NCBI RefSeq assembly: GCF_029871235.1
Contig: NZ_SSOM01000086.1
Span: 176,283-240,282, forward strand
From: Pseudomonas sp. BN411
GTDB lineage: Bacteria; Pseudomonadota; Gammaproteobacteria; Pseudomonadales; Pseudomonadaceae
Length of the DNA stretch: 64,000 nucleotides
Direction of reading: 5' to 3'
Every line of letters starts with the position of its first letter. Positions within the stretch are counted from its first letter, which is position 1. Under the pieces are notes generated by a model, which ran no database searches, had not been told where the DNA came from, and worked only from the letters and a program-made list of their open reading frames with translations. Of the stretch, positions 27,264 to 36,371 are shown one piece after another. Position numbers and translations under genes: made by a program.

Positions 27264-28457
27264 ATGAGCCAGAGACTTCCCGAGCCCGATCTCACCTACC
27301 TGCAAAGGGTGCTGCTGGAAATGCTCGCCATTCCCAGCCCCACCGGTTTCACCGACACCATCGTGCGCTACGTCGCCGAGCGGCTGGACGAGATCGGCAT
27401 CCCCTATGAACTGACCCGGCGCGGCACCATCCGCGCCACGGTCAAGGGCACGCAAAGCAGCCCGGACCGCGCGATGTCGGCGCACCTGGACACCATTGGC
27501 GCCATCGTCCGCGAGATCAAGGACAACGGCCGCCTGGGCCTGGCGCCGGTGGGCTGCTGGTCCAGCCGCTTCGCTGAAGGCAGCCGCGTCAGCCTGTTCG
27601 GGGACAACCGGGTACTGCGCGGCAGCGTGCTGCCCCTGCTGGCGTCGGGGCACGCCTTCAACACCCAGGTGGACAACCTGCCCATCAGCTGGGACCACGT
27701 GGAACTTCGCCTGGACGCCTACAGCACCACCCGCGCCGACTGCGAGACCCTGGGGGTTTCAGTGGGAGACTTCGTCGCCTTCGACCCGTTGCCGGAATTC
27801 ACCGAGAGCGGCCACATCAGTGCCCGCCATCTGGACGACAAGGCTGGCGTCGCCGCCCTGCTCACCGCCCTCAAGGGCATTGCCGATGCGCGCCTGGTGC
27901 CGCCCATCGACTGTCATCCGTTGTTCACCATCACCGAGGAGATCGGTTCCGGCTCGGCCGCCGCGCTGCCCTGGGACGTCAGCGAGTTCGTCGGCATCGA
28001 CATCGCCCCGGTCGCCCCCGGCCAGCTCTCCAGCGAGCACGCCGTGACCGTGGCCATGCAGGACTCCGGCGGCCCCTACGACTTCCACCTGTCGCGGCAC
28101 CTGCTGCGCCTGGCCGAAGCCAACGCCATCCCGCTGCGCCGCGACCTGTTCCGCTACTACCACAGCGATGCCCAGTCGGCGGTCACCGCCGGCCACGACA
28201 TCCGCACCGCCCTGCTGGCCTTCGGCTGCGACGCCACCCACGGCTACGAACGCACCCATATCGACAGCCTGGAAGCCCTGACCCGCCTGATCGGCGCCTA
28301 CCTGATGAGCCCGCCGGTGTTCGCCTCCGACGCGGTCACCAGCCAGCAGTCCCTGGAACCGTTCAGCCATCAGCTGGAGCATGACGCGCAGATGGAGAGC
28401 GAGACGCGCGTCCCGACCGTGGAAAGTCTTGTGGGAAAGGGTGAAGGCAGCCCTTGA
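27264..28457 (+). CDS. NAGGN-system M42-family peptidase
   Basis: A 397-residue metallopeptidase of the M42 (glutamyl aminopeptidase/endoglucanase M) type, regularly found as the third gene of NAGGN operons, presumably for turnover of the dipeptide. Metal-binding elements are visible: SAHLDTIGAIV (histidine and aspartate, about 72-82), ARHLDDKAGVAALL (about 188-201), TITEEIGSGSA (catalytic and metal-binding glutamates) and a late GYERTHIDSLEAL with a histidine ligand. An AAGGAG sequence precedes the ATG. The osmolyte role is inferred from context; peptidase activity on NAGGN itself is not shown here. Confidence 0.9.
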   Translation: MSQRLPEPDLTYLQRVLLEMLAIPSPTGFTDTIVRYVAERLDEIGIPYELTRRGTIRATVKGTQSSPDRAMSAHLDTIGAIVREIKDNGRLGLAPVGCWSSRFAEGSRVSLFGDNRVLRGSVLPLLASGHAFNTQVDNLPISWDHVELRLDAYSTTRADCETLGVSVGDFVAFDPLPEFTESGHISARHLDDKAGVAALLTALKGIADARLVPPIDCHPLFTITEEIGSGSAAALPWDVSEFVGIDIAPVAPGQLSSEHAVTVAMQDSGGPYDFHLSRHLLRLAEANAIPLRRDLFRYYHSDAQSAVTAGHDIRTALLAFGCDATHGYERTHIDSLEALTRLIGAYLMSPPVFASDAVTSQQSLEPFSHQLEHDAQMESETRVPTVESLVGKGEGSP

Positions 28458-28520
28458 AGGTCGAACCCGCTAGGAGCAAAGTGCCATCCAGGGATGCAAT
28501 AACAACACGGGTGGTCACCC

Positions 28521-31298
28521 ATGCTTCACCTTTCAGGCTGTGTGAAAACTGTCGCACTCGGTCTGGTCCTTCTCATGTTCTGGCTGTGCCGGCCCGCCTT
28601 CGCCCAGGAGGCGGCGCCGCTCGACCAGGACCAGTTGCGCCTTGCGCTTGGCCACTGGGTCAGTTACCTCGAAGACCCCAAGGGCGAACTCAGCCTGGAG
28701 CAGGTGCGCAAACTCCCCGATCCCGCTTTCCAGAAGGTCAGGGGCGAACAGCCCAACATGGGCAAGAACAGATCGGTCTGGTGGTTCAAGGTACGCCTGG
28801 ACAATAGCCGTCCCCGGGCACTGGATGGTTACCTGGAAGCCAACTACCCGCTGCTGGACAACATCCGCCTCTACTACCTCACCCCTGACGGCCGGGTGCA
28901 GGCACAGGAAACCGGCGATCACTTCGCCTTCTCGCAGCGCCCGGTACAGGTGCGCAACTTCTGGTTCCCCCTGCGCGTGGAGCCGGGACAGAGCACGCTG
29001 ATCCTGCGGGTGGAGAGCACCAGCACCCTCTTCGTGCCGCTGGTATTCAGCACCTTTGACGCCAGCGCCGCCGCCCAGGAGAACCTCATGGGGTTCAACG
29101 GGGCCTTCTATGGCGTGCTCTTCGCCATGTTCTTCTACAACCTGTTCCTCTACCTGTCGCTGCGCGAGCGGGCCTACCTCTGGTACCTGGCCTACAACCT
29201 CAACGTCGGCCTGCTCGCCGCCTGCTTCGACGGCATGCTGTTCAAGTTGCTGCCCGACCATGTGGGGCTGCAGTCGGTAGCGATCTACATCTTCATGTAC
29301 CTGCACTGCCTTACGGCCCTGCAGTTCAGCCGCCACTTCCTCCACACCGGCCTGCACTTCCCACGACTGGACCGCGTGCTGCGCGGCCTGATGCTGGCGA
29401 CCCTGGTGGCGCTGCTCTGCGCTCCGGTGATCGGCCTGCAGAACTGGAACATCCTCGCCAGCCTGACGGTGTCGGGCATTTCCGCCTTCCTCCTGCTCAC
29501 CGGGCTCTATGTCTGGCGCAAGGGGCTGCGTTACGGCTCCTACTACACCCTGGCCTGGGGCGTGTTGCTGTTCGCCTTCATCCAGACCACCACTGGCTCC
29601 CTGGGCATTGAAGTGCTGGGCCTGTACGGCGCCACGGTGGTGAAGATCGGCGTCACCATCGAGCTGATCACCCTGTCCATTGGACTGGCCGACCGCATCA
29701 ACACCCTCAAGGAAGAAGGCTTCCGCTCACGCCAGGCCGCCGAGCAGGCGCACTTCGAGAACCAGGCAAAGAGCCGCTTCCTGGCCACGATGAGCCACGA
29801 GATCCGCACGCCGCTGAACGGTGTGCTGGGCATGCTGCAATTGCTCAAGGAAACATCGCTGGATCGCAGCCAGCGCTTCTACGTGGACACCATCTCCAGC
29901 TCGGGCACCGCGCTGATGGCGGTGATCAACGACATCCTCGACTTCGCCCGCATCGAGTCCGGCAAGCTGGAGCTGGAACACATCGAGTTCGACCTGGAAG
30001 ACCTGGTGTCGGAAACCCTCGGCCTGTTCACCGCCCAGGCCATCGGAAAGCGCCTGGGCCTGCACCTGAGCCTGGATGCCGGGGTGCCACGGCGCGTCCA
30101 GGGCGACCCGACACGGCTCAAGCAAGTGCTGATGAACCTGCTGGGCAATGCCCTCAAGTTCACCGCCGAAGGCCACGTGACCCTCAACCTCGCCCTGCGT
30201 CGCAATTCCGAGGGCAAGCCCCACCTGGTGTTCAGCGTCATCGATAGCGGCATCGGCATCCGTCCCGAGGCCCTGGCCCAGCTGTTCGACTCCTTCGCCC
30301 AGGGCGACTCCAGCACCACCCGCCGCTATGGTGGCAGCGGCCTGGGCCTGGCCATCAGCAAGGAGCTGGTGGAAATGATGGGCGGACGCATCGAGGTGCA
30401 GAGCACGCTCAACCAGGGAACCCGCTTCAGCTTCGACATTCCGCTGCAACCGGGCGAATTCCAGACCGACGACCTGAGCCAGTTGCTGGGGGGCCGCACC
30501 GCCCTGCTCGCCTGCCAGGACACGCTCGGCCTGGATGCCCTTGGCCGCCTGCTCGGCCGCTGGGGCATGCGCTGCGAACGCTGCCAGGATCCGGAAAGGC
30601 TGATCGACCAACTGGAAGACTTCGCCGTGCCACCCCTGCTGGTGATCCAGGCGCCCTGGCCGGGCGACCCGGAGCGCTGGGTGGACAAGCTGCGGCCACA
30701 CCTGGAACACGGCCAGCGGGTGATGCTGATCTGCCCGCCGGAGTCCTGCCTGAACCTGCCAGCCGGCGCTGGCCTGCGCCTGCGCGCCACCGCCCAGCCG
30801 CTGACCCTGGCGCTGTTGCGCGACACGCTGCAGGAGCTGTATCGCGAACGCCGCCTGGAGGAACGTACCCAGCAACAGGAAGAGCGGCGCCGGGTGAGCG
30901 CCACGCCCTGCATCCTGGTGGCGGAAGACAACCCGGTGAACCAGATGGTGGTCCAGGGCTTCCTCAAGAAGCGCGGTTACCTGGTGCGCACCGTGGCCAA
31001 CGGCCTGGCGGCGGTGGACGAATACCAGCGCGACCCGGAGGGCATCCAGTTGATCCTGATGGACTGCGAGATGCCGGAAATGGACGGCTTCGAAGCGACC
31101 CGGCAGATCCGTCGGCTGGAGCGCAATCGCAACTGGCCGCCGGTGCCCATCGTCGCGCTGACCGCGCATATCCTCGAAGAACATCGCCAGGCCGGAGCTG
31201 CCGCCGGCATGGACGACTTCCTCGGCAAACCCCTGGACAGTGCCCTGCTGTTCAGCACCCTGGAACGCTTCATCCAACGCCAGAGCGTGGACGGATGA
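28521..31298 (+). CDS. 7TM-DISM hybrid sensor histidine kinase/response regulator
   Basis: A 925-residue inner-membrane hybrid kinase. A signal peptide (residues 1-29) leads to a periplasmic 7TMR-DISMED2 domain of about 140 residues, then seven membrane helices (about 185-390). The dimerisation/phosphoacceptor domain follows with H426 in [13 protein letters not shown]. The ATPase domain has DSGIGI and GGSGLGLAI, then a degenerate receiver-like segment lacking the aspartate (about 650-770). An intact receiver is last, with D848 in [11 protein letters not shown]. It has no Hpt domain, so it needs a partner. It starts 63 bases after the M42 gene on the same strand; I infer it may sense osmotic state for the NAGGN genes. 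Confidence 0.9.
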   Translation: MLHLSGCVKTVALGLVLLMFWLCRPAFAQEAAPLDQDQLRLALGHWVSYLEDPKGELSLEQVRKLPDPAFQKVRGEQPNMGKNRSVWWFKVRLDNSRPRALDGYLEANYPLLDNIRLYYLTPDGRVQAQETGDHFAFSQRPVQVRNFWFPLRVEPGQSTLILRVESTSTLFVPLVFSTFDASAAAQENLMGFNGAFYGVLFAMFFYNLFLYLSLRERAYLWYLAYNLNVGLLAACFDGMLFKLLPDHVGLQSVAIYIFMYLHCLTALQFSRHFLHTGLHFPRLDRVLRGLMLATLVALLCAPVIGLQNWNILASLTVSGISAFLLLTGLYVWRKGLRYGSYYTLAWGVLLFAFIQTTTGSLGIEVLGLYGATVVKIGVTIELITLSIGLADRINTLKEEGFRSRQAAEQAHFENQAKSRFLATMSHEIRTPLNGVLGMLQLLKETSLDRSQRFYVDTISSSGTALMAVINDILDFARIESGKLELEHIEFDLEDLVSETLGLFTAQAIGKRLGLHLSLDAGVPRRVQGDPTRLKQVLMNLLGNALKFTAEGHVTLNLALRRNSEGKPHLVFSVIDSGIGIRPEALAQLFDSFAQGDSSTTRRYGGSGLGLAISKELVEMMGGRIEVQSTLNQGTRFSFDIPLQPGEFQTDDLSQLLGGRTALLACQDTLGLDALGRLLGRWGMRCERCQDPERLIDQLEDFAVPPLLVIQAPWPGDPERWVDKLRPHLEHGQRVMLICPPESCLNLPAGAGLRLRATAQPLTLALLRDTLQELYRERRLEERTQQQEERRRVSATPCILVAEDNPVNQMVVQGFLKKRGYLVRTVANGLAAVDEYQRDPEGIQLILMDCEMPEMDGFEATRQIRRLERNRNWPPVPIVALTAHILEEHRQAGAAAGMDDFLGKPLDSALLFSTLERFIQRQSVDG

Positions 31299-31346
31299 CG
31301 ACGCGGGCCGGCGGAGTTAGCATGCCGCCCCCGCTGGAGACCCCCG

Positions 31347-31577
31347 ATGCTCATCCCCTTTGACTTGCTCGAAGCTGAAACCCTGACCCGCTTGATCGAA
31401 GACTTCGTCACCCGCGAAGGCACCGACAATGGCGACGACACCCCGCTGGAAACCCGCGTCGAACGGGTACGCCGTGCCCTGCAGAAAGGCGAGGCGGTCA
31501 TCGTCTACGACCCTGATAGCCAGCTGTGCCAGCTGATGCGCAAGATGGACGTGCCCAAGGAGTGGCTGGAGGAGTAG
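31347..31577 (+). CDS. yheU: YheU-family protein
   Basis: A 76-residue member of the YheU (UPF0270) family of small cytoplasmic proteins. MLIPFDLLEAETLTRLIEDF and FVTREGTD are characteristic, as is the KGEAVIVYDPDSQLCQLM end. The function is unknown. It follows the hybrid kinase gene by 48 bases, and the same kinase-yheU order is, as I recall, kept in P. aeruginosa. Confidence 0.9.
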   Translation: MLIPFDLLEAETLTRLIEDFVTREGTDNGDDTPLETRVERVRRALQKGEAVIVYDPDSQLCQLMRKMDVPKEWLEE

Positions 31578-31578
31578 C

Positions 31579-31763
31579 GCTGTAGGGGCGGATTCATTGG
31601 CTGTGCCTGCATCAAATGTTGCAAGTAGCCGCATTGCCCGTAGGAGCTGGCTTGCCAACGAATGGCCCCTTTTCGCTAGCAAGCTAGCTCCTACAAGGCT
31701 CCTGGACCGATTGGTGATTTCCGCAGACACAGCGAATTCATTCGCCAAGGGCCGCGCAGCTGC
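31579..31763. repeat. Composite repeats in the yheU/cytochrome convergent gap
   Basis: A degenerate TGTAGGGGCGGATTCATTGG element is followed by a GTAGGAGCTGGCTTGCCAACG...TTCGCTAGCAAGCTAGCTCCTAC hairpin (31640-31694). The block ends with a second GCGAATTCATTCGCCAAGGGC half-element (about 31733-31763). Confidence 0.8.
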
Positions 31764-31774
31764 CCTCTGAGAAC

Positions 31775-33244
31775 TCACAACTTCGCCGCCTGCACGGCTG
31801 CACCCAACGGCAGGCTGCGTTCCACCTGCCCCATCCGCGTCACTTCCACCTTCAGCTTGCCCGTGCCCAGCAGGTAATCCACCAGCCGCTGCGGGAAGGG
31901 CCAGTAATTCAGTTCCGCCGTCAGAGTGATGGGGCCTACGGCATCCTTCGGTACCTCGAAGGTGAATTCGCGAACGTCATAACCCTTGGGCAGAAGGCGG
32001 TTGTCCGAAAGGATCTGGGTGGCATTCCAGACCTCGATGTCCAGTTCCTTGCCGTCCTTGTCCCCCAGATGGACCTTGAAGTTGCGGGTATCAGGTTCGG
32101 TGGCGCCATCCTTGATCGCACCCAGCCGGTAGATCTCGTGTCCGGCCCCGTCCACCACACGGAAATCGATCCACACCTCGCGTCCCTCGGGGAATCCGGT
32201 GGGCAACTTGTGCCCGGCACCGACGTTGGCGACCTTCACCCGCACCGATACCTCCTGGCCCGGCACCAGGTGATCCGGCATCGATTCGAAGCTGATCTCG
32301 GCGGCCCTGGCCAACTGGTCCCGTGCGCGCTGCGCCGCCTCTTCCTGCCCCAGGTACGACAGCACCGCCGCGTTGGCCCCGGTGAACCAGTGAGAGGCCA
32401 CATCGGCACGGTCCGGCCCCATCACTGCCGCCTTGCCGGCGAATCCCGGCATGTGGCAGCTCTGGCAGGTCTGGCCGTTGAAGCCGTAGGGACTCTCGAG
32501 CCATTCGTCGTAGGTACGTTCGACCGCCACGGTGCTGAACGGGTGGGTCACGTTGTGGCAGGTGGCGCAGAAATCCGAGCGGGTATGCAGGCCCGAGTAG
32601 ACCGTATCGTGGTAGGGGGACACCGCATCGCTGCGAGGGCCGAACTTGGTCGGCCGGCCGTTGGCGCGCGGACTGAGCACATAGGCGCCATTGTCCAGTC
32701 CGGTACGCGCGTTGATGTTGTGGCAGGTCTCGCAGTCCACCCCCGGCATCGGGTTGTGCACGGCGGTGAACTCCACCGGGGCGCGATTGATCGTCGAATT
32801 GATCTGGCCGGTGGTCAGGCCGATGGGGGTATGGCAGCCGGTGCAGAAATTATCCACCCGCCCCTCGGTGGCCTCGCTGGCATGCCTGAGCAGGGCCCGG
32901 TAGATCGGTTCCTCCCAGGATTGGGACATCATCGAGGTCCGCCACTGTCGATAGATCTCGGTGTGGCAGGCGCCGCAGACCTGGGCGTCATCGAAGTCCG
33001 CGACATTCAGCAGGGTGTTGTTCGGTGTGTTCGCCCGGTGAGGAAAGAACGGCAGGCCTTGCTTGTTCTCCAGCAGCCTGGAACGCGCCGGCTCCAGCCA
33101 CTTGTCGTTCGACGGGGGCGTCTCGGCGACGGCGGCGAGGCTCGCCAGCCAGGACAGAAGCAGGCACGTGAGCAGCCAGGAAAGCAGGCGTCCGGACGGG
33201 ACAGGAAGACGTGAAGTCGAGAACTTCTTTGCCGTATTGCCCAT
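31775..33244 (-). CDS. Pentaheme c-type cytochrome
   Basis: A 489-residue exported electron carrier with five CxxCH haem-attachment sites: C90-H94, C134-H138, C171-H175, C226-H230 and C260-H264, a cytochrome c554/multihaem-type spacing. A signal peptide with a long hydrophobic stretch ends near A40 (LAAVAE). The C-terminal 200 residues are haem-free and beta-rich, with VANVGAGHKLPTGFPEGREV typical of this group. The likely location is the periplasm; the electron donor and acceptor are unknown. I place the start at the ATG 33244. A GTG at 33343 with a GGGGGAG motif would add 33 residues and give an unusually long N-region. No oxidoreductase subunit is adjacent. Confidence 0.85.
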   Translation of the reverse strand: MGNTAKKFSTSRLPVPSGRLLSWLLTCLLLSWLASLAAVAETPPSNDKWLEPARSRLLENKQGLPFFPHRANTPNNTLLNVADFDDAQVCGACHTEIYRQWRTSMMSQSWEEPIYRALLRHASEATEGRVDNFCTGCHTPIGLTTGQINSTINRAPVEFTAVHNPMPGVDCETCHNINARTGLDNGAYVLSPRANGRPTKFGPRSDAVSPYHDTVYSGLHTRSDFCATCHNVTHPFSTVAVERTYDEWLESPYGFNGQTCQSCHMPGFAGKAAVMGPDRADVASHWFTGANAAVLSYLGQEEAAQRARDQLARAAEISFESMPDHLVPGQEVSVRVKVANVGAGHKLPTGFPEGREVWIDFRVVDGAGHEIYRLGAIKDGATEPDTRNFKVHLGDKDGKELDIEVWNATQILSDNRLLPKGYDVREFTFEVPKDAVGPITLTAELNYWPFPQRLVDYLLGTGKLKVEVTRMGQVERSLPLGAAVQAAKL

Positions 33245-33375
33245 TTCGCCACCCACCTTCATCGAAGCCGATGAGAAGGCGCACGAACTCTGCAGAATAA
33301 CGGCAACAACCGTCTCTTTCAGCGCCTTTTTGCCGAATTTCACCCAGCTCCCCCGCTCTTGGGGGAAGTAAGTCA

Positions 33376-33404
33376 GTAGTAGATGGAGGTCAGTGCAGCG
33401 TCAA
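33376..33404 (-). promoter_or_regulatory. Candidate sigma-70 promoter of the pentaheme cytochrome gene
   Basis: On the minus strand, TTGACG (-35, 33399-33404) is separated by exactly 17 bases from TACTAC (-10, 33376-33381). Matches are five of six and four of six. Transcription would start about 120 bases before the chosen ATG, or just before the alternative GTG. Confidence 0.45.
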
Positions 33405-33552
33405 AGGCATGACTTCGGCAGAGAACGACCAAACGGACCCCTTATCCGGATGATTTGTATGGATTTAGTTGGAACGAGGGACGACGCGGCAGGCGATGAA
33501 GCGGCGATTCTTCCGTACCAGCGACAGGGTGGCAGGCCAAGATCGACAGGCA

Positions 33553-33579
33553 CAAAAAAGGCCGCCACGGGGCGACCTA
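33553..33579 (-). terminator. Leftward Rho-independent terminator lacking an upstream gene
   Basis: On the minus strand GGTCGCC-CCGT-GGCGGCC is followed by TTTTTTGTG. It ends transcripts coming from about 33600-34000, where no protein gene is recognised. Just before it is a perfect ACTCTG-ACTC-CAGAGT hairpin (about 33602-33618). Together they look like the 3' half of a small RNA. Confidence 0.65.
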
Positions 33580-33861
33580 AACAAAGCACAGAGCACCAAT
33601 AGACTCTGGAGTCAGAGTGTAGTTGCTCCGCTACAAAATGATGACAGCGCATCGAAAAACAACAGGCATTTCGTCGGCAAATGCGTCGAACTAACGCGCA
33701 ACCGCTCTATCTCGCGGTTTCTTCTTGCGTCGCAAACCGAGATTCGTCGACAAGGTGTCATCAGGCACGTGCCGAGATCCCATTTCCAGCCGGAAGTAAG
33801 AAATTTCGTACGGTTCTTCGACCTTGAGCGCCTACAAAAGCCCTCGCTAGAGTCCACGACC

Positions 33862-33881
33862 GTCGCGGTAGGAACCGCGAC
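33862..33881 (+). promoter_or_regulatory. Perfect hairpin with AGGA tetraloop (RsmA/CsrA-type site)
   Basis: GTCGCGGT-AGGA-ACCGCGAC: eight uninterrupted base pairs presenting the GGA core in the loop, the preferred presentation for CsrA/RsmA proteins. The GAGGA ribosome-binding site of the gene at 34076 is a possible second GGA site about 190 bases downstream. Confidence 0.45.
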
Positions 33882-33942
33882 CGGGAGTCGCAACCCGAAC
33901 AACGCAAGGCGCGTCCAACCTGGATTGCAATCGCAATATGGT

Positions 33943-34014
33943 GGGCCGTGCAGGGAAGGCTTAGGCCTTGCCGGGTTTTCCTCGCGTAACCGGTTTGCGA
34001 CCCCTGCACGGCCC
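33943..34014 (+). ncRNA. Three-way-junction RNA fold in a leader (candidate cis-element)
   Basis: A 13-base-pair perfect outer stem (33943-33955 with 34002-34014) encloses two side hairpins. One is AAGGC-TTAG-GCCTT (33956-33969); the other is CCGG(G)TT...AACCGG (33971-33993) with a ten-base loop. It ends 61 bases before the start of the small gene at 34076. The complement would fold too, so the strand is not certain. I know no named RNA family with this sequence. Confidence 0.4.
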
Positions 34015-34075
34015 GCCGCCCTTCCATGTCGTGACGGCAAGGTGCGGCTCCTCTAGAACGCGAGGACGCAAGGAT

Positions 34076-34468
34076 ATGCACTGCCCACACTCCATACAGA
34101 CATCCATTGGCACCCTCGGCCTTCTTCCCCTGCGAAGAAGCCCGAACACCGACTTCACCCCGCTCCCGCCTTCGTCCCAGCCGTACGGGGACGTCCTTTT
34201 CATCAACGTTCGCGCCCCCTCGGCCCACCTGTTCGAAGCCGCCAACCAGCGCGTTGCCGCCCTGGCTGACCTGCTGCGAATCCTGGAGTCCGGCAGCGAC
34301 AACGCGATGGCTCAGGAAACAGCCCGGCTCGCCTCGGCCCTCGGCATGCTGCTGGCCGATGCCCAGGCATTGCACGAAGCGGCCTACCAGCGCTCGCGTG
34401 AGGAAGAACACGCAGCCGGCAATCATTGCGCAACCGAAGCCAACTCCCCTTCCGAATCCCCTGCCTAG
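34076..34468 (+). CDS. Small DUF3077-like protein
   Basis: A 130-residue protein. After a variable, proline-rich 40 residues, the core GDVLFINVRAPSAHLFEAAN, VAALADLLRILE and the helix ALGMLLADAQALHEAAY resemble the DUF3077 / DUF6124 group of small Pseudomonas proteins. It is helical and soluble, of unknown role. The ATG at 34076 has GAGGA nine bases upstream. Its long structured leader suggests post-transcriptional control. It overlaps the convergent PLD gene by four bases. The family assignment is tentative. Confidence 0.6.
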   Translation: MHCPHSIQTSIGTLGLLPLRRSPNTDFTPLPPSSQPYGDVLFINVRAPSAHLFEAANQRVAALADLLRILESGSDNAMAQETARLASALGMLLADAQALHEAAYQRSREEEHAAGNHCATEANSPSESPA

Positions 34469-35859
34469 AGCCAGTATTCCCAGGCGCGCCCGATCCGTTC
34501 ACTGACGCGGGCGCGCGCGGGGCGGCGCTGCCACTTCTCCAGGGTGAGTTCATCGGATCCATCCACATCTTCCAGGAACGCCTCGCGCATCCGCCCGCCG
34601 AATTCCGCCCCCAGCACCACCACATTGACCTCCTGGTTATGCAGGAAGCTGCGCCAATCGAGATTGGTTGAACCCACGGTGGACCACACGCCATCGATCA
34701 CCCCGGCCTTCACGTGGAGCAACGCGTCACGGCGTTCATAAACCCGTACCCCGGCCTCCAGCAATTCGCGGTAGTAGGCCCGCCCGGCATGGAACACCAG
34801 CCAGGAATCGGTACTGCTGGGCACCACCAGGCGCACGTCCACGCCACGCTTCACGGCGGCCTTGAGTGCATCGAGCAGTTGCGGATCGGGCACGAAATAG
34901 GCACTGGTCAGCCAGATTTCACTCTGCGCGCTGTGCAGGGCGGAGATGAGCGTGGCGTAGATCTGGCTGTAGGGCTCGTCCGGCGAGCTGCCGATGGCCC
35001 GGACCACATCATTGCCCTTGCGCTCCAGGGGCGGGAAGTAATGACGGGCCACCAGTCCACCGCCTTTCTGCCGGCTCCAGGTCGTGATGAAGAGCTTCTG
35101 CAGATCGGCCACCACCGGCCCTTCGATGCGCAGGTCGGTATCGCGCCAGGGCAGTTCACGGCGCGGCCGCCCCTGGCGGCTCGAACCGAAGGAGCCGCTG
35201 GAATAAACCCCGCTGATGTTCACTCCACCGAGAATGGCGATACGCCCGTCGACAATCAGCAGCTTGCGATGGTCGCGCTGGTTCAACTGCCAGCCCGACC
35301 TGGCGGTCAAGGGATTGACCGGATTGAACTCCACCAGCCGGATACCCGATTCACGCAACCTGGTGAAGAAGGCAGGCGACGTGCCGAGAGTACCGACACT
35401 GTCGTAGATCAGGTTGACCTGCACGCCGCTACGCTGCTTGGCGATCAGGGCGTTGGCGAAGCGCTCCCCCACCTCGTCCCCTTCGAGGATGTAGGTTTCC
35501 ATGTTGATGTGGTCACGCGCGCTTTCGATGGCCGCGAACATCGCCGCGTAGGTCTCGGGGCCGTCCTGCAGCAGATCGACCTTGTTGCCTGCGGTGAGCG
35601 GGCTGCCCACCAGGGACTCTTCGACCGCCAGGTGCAGGTCGAAGATATTGGTCTGCATGCCGGAGGCCTTGAGCCGGTCCAGGATCGCCTGGCTGTGCGA
35701 CTCGGAAAGCGGGCCATGGGCGCCATCCAGCTGCACCGGGGCGGCCGGAGAATGGAGCATGTCGGGATTGATGCGGGGCAGCGAGCTGCAGGCCAGGAGG
35801 AGCGTCGAATAGAGCGCCACCAGGACACGCGCCACGGTCCCTGATGACGGCAGGTTCAT
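34465..35859 (-). CDS. Phospholipase D-family lipoprotein (cardiolipin synthase-like)
   Basis: A 464-residue membrane-anchored member of the PLD superfamily. A lipoprotein signal peptide ends with LLAC, so C24 would be lipidated. Two HKD catalytic motifs are present: HRKLLIVDG near residue 197 and HVKAGVIDG near 380, each with the following GS/GST block. Such proteins transfer phosphatidyl groups (ClsB/C-like) or hydrolyse phospholipids. The lipid anchor points to the periplasmic face of the envelope. Its 3' end overlaps the convergent DUF3077-like gene by four bases. Confidence 0.88.
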   Translation of the reverse strand: MNLPSSGTVARVLVALYSTLLLACSSLPRINPDMLHSPAAPVQLDGAHGPLSESHSQAILDRLKASGMQTNIFDLHLAVEESLVGSPLTAGNKVDLLQDGPETYAAMFAAIESARDHINMETYILEGDEVGERFANALIAKQRSGVQVNLIYDSVGTLGTSPAFFTRLRESGIRLVEFNPVNPLTARSGWQLNQRDHRKLLIVDGRIAILGGVNISGVYSSGSFGSSRQGRPRRELPWRDTDLRIEGPVVADLQKLFITTWSRQKGGGLVARHYFPPLERKGNDVVRAIGSSPDEPYSQIYATLISALHSAQSEIWLTSAYFVPDPQLLDALKAAVKRGVDVRLVVPSSTDSWLVFHAGRAYYRELLEAGVRVYERRDALLHVKAGVIDGVWSTVGSTNLDWRSFLHNQEVNVVVLGAEFGGRMREAFLEDVDGSDELTLEKWQRRPARARVSERIGRAWEYWL

Positions 35860-35997
35860 CCAGCATCCTCCTGCACGGGGGAGGTTCGATGCCCAAAAAG
35901 GCGTATCAGCCGCTTCTACGTCTGCCTTCCGGGCTGCCTTGTCGATTTCGACAGCGGGCCATCTGGAAAGGTTGAGGGAAAATTCACCGGCCGGCCG

Positions 35998-36330
35998 TCA
36001 GCTTGGAGAGAAGCGCGGCCCCAGCAGGATCACGGTGGCACCCAGGACGCACAGGGCCGCGCCCAGCCAGTCACTGGCCAGCGGCCGGGCGCGCTCGACG
36101 ACGCCCAGCCAGAACAGCGAGGCGACAATGTAGATGCCGCCATAGGCCGCATAGGCGCGTCCCGCATAGGCCGCTTCCACGCGGGTCAGCAACAGGGCGA
36201 AGAGGGTCAGGCTGAGCAGGCCGGGGACGATCCACCAGGCACTCTTGCCCATCCGCAGCCAGAGCCAGAAGGCGTAGCAGCCGCCGATTTCAAAGAGCGC
36301 GGCGAGGAAGAACCAGAGGTAATTGAGCAT
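35998..36330 (-). CDS. ynfA: YnfA-family small membrane protein
   Basis: A 110-residue UPF0060/YnfA protein with four predicted membrane helices, distantly like small multidrug-resistance transporters. Hallmarks are the [15 protein letters not shown] stretch in helix 1 and [20 protein letters not shown] in helix 3. Export of cations is suspected for the family but not established. It lies alone between the PLD gene (138 bases away) and an unknown gene. Confidence 0.9.
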   Translation of the reverse strand: MLNYLWFFLAALFEIGGCYAFWLWLRMGKSAWWIVPGLLSLTLFALLLTRVEAAYAGRAYAAYGGIYIVASLFWLGVVERARPLASDWLGAALCVLGATVILLGPRFSPS

Positions 36331-36371
36331 CGATGTTTCCCTTCAGGGTGGAGCGGCCGGTGACTCTGGTG

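Larger units (their letters stand above)
33245..34075. other. AT-richer intergenic region, no convincing protein gene
   Basis: This 831-base stretch drops to about 50% GC where I counted, clearly below its neighbours. The frames open here (for example 33469-34056 right and 33612-34040 left) have no ribosome-binding sites and composition unlike nearby genes. It does contain structure: a leftward terminator with no gene in front of it (33553-33579), an AGGA-loop hairpin (33862-33881) and a three-way-junction fold (33943-34014). Confidence 0.6.

Noticed and set aside
33553-33620. tRNA or tmRNA end
   Set aside because: I found no T-arm GGTTCGA pattern, acceptor stem or CCA context, and no tmRNA tag-peptide sequence.
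33469-34056. 195-codon frame in the cytochrome/DUF3077 gap
   Set aside because: No ribosome-binding site, composition unlike neighbours, and it runs through both the AGGA hairpin and the three-way-junction fold. I treat the region as non-coding.
31775-34468. Genomic island or prophage with attachment sites
   Set aside because: The region is AT-richer, but there is no integrase, no tRNA, and no flanking direct repeat that I could find.
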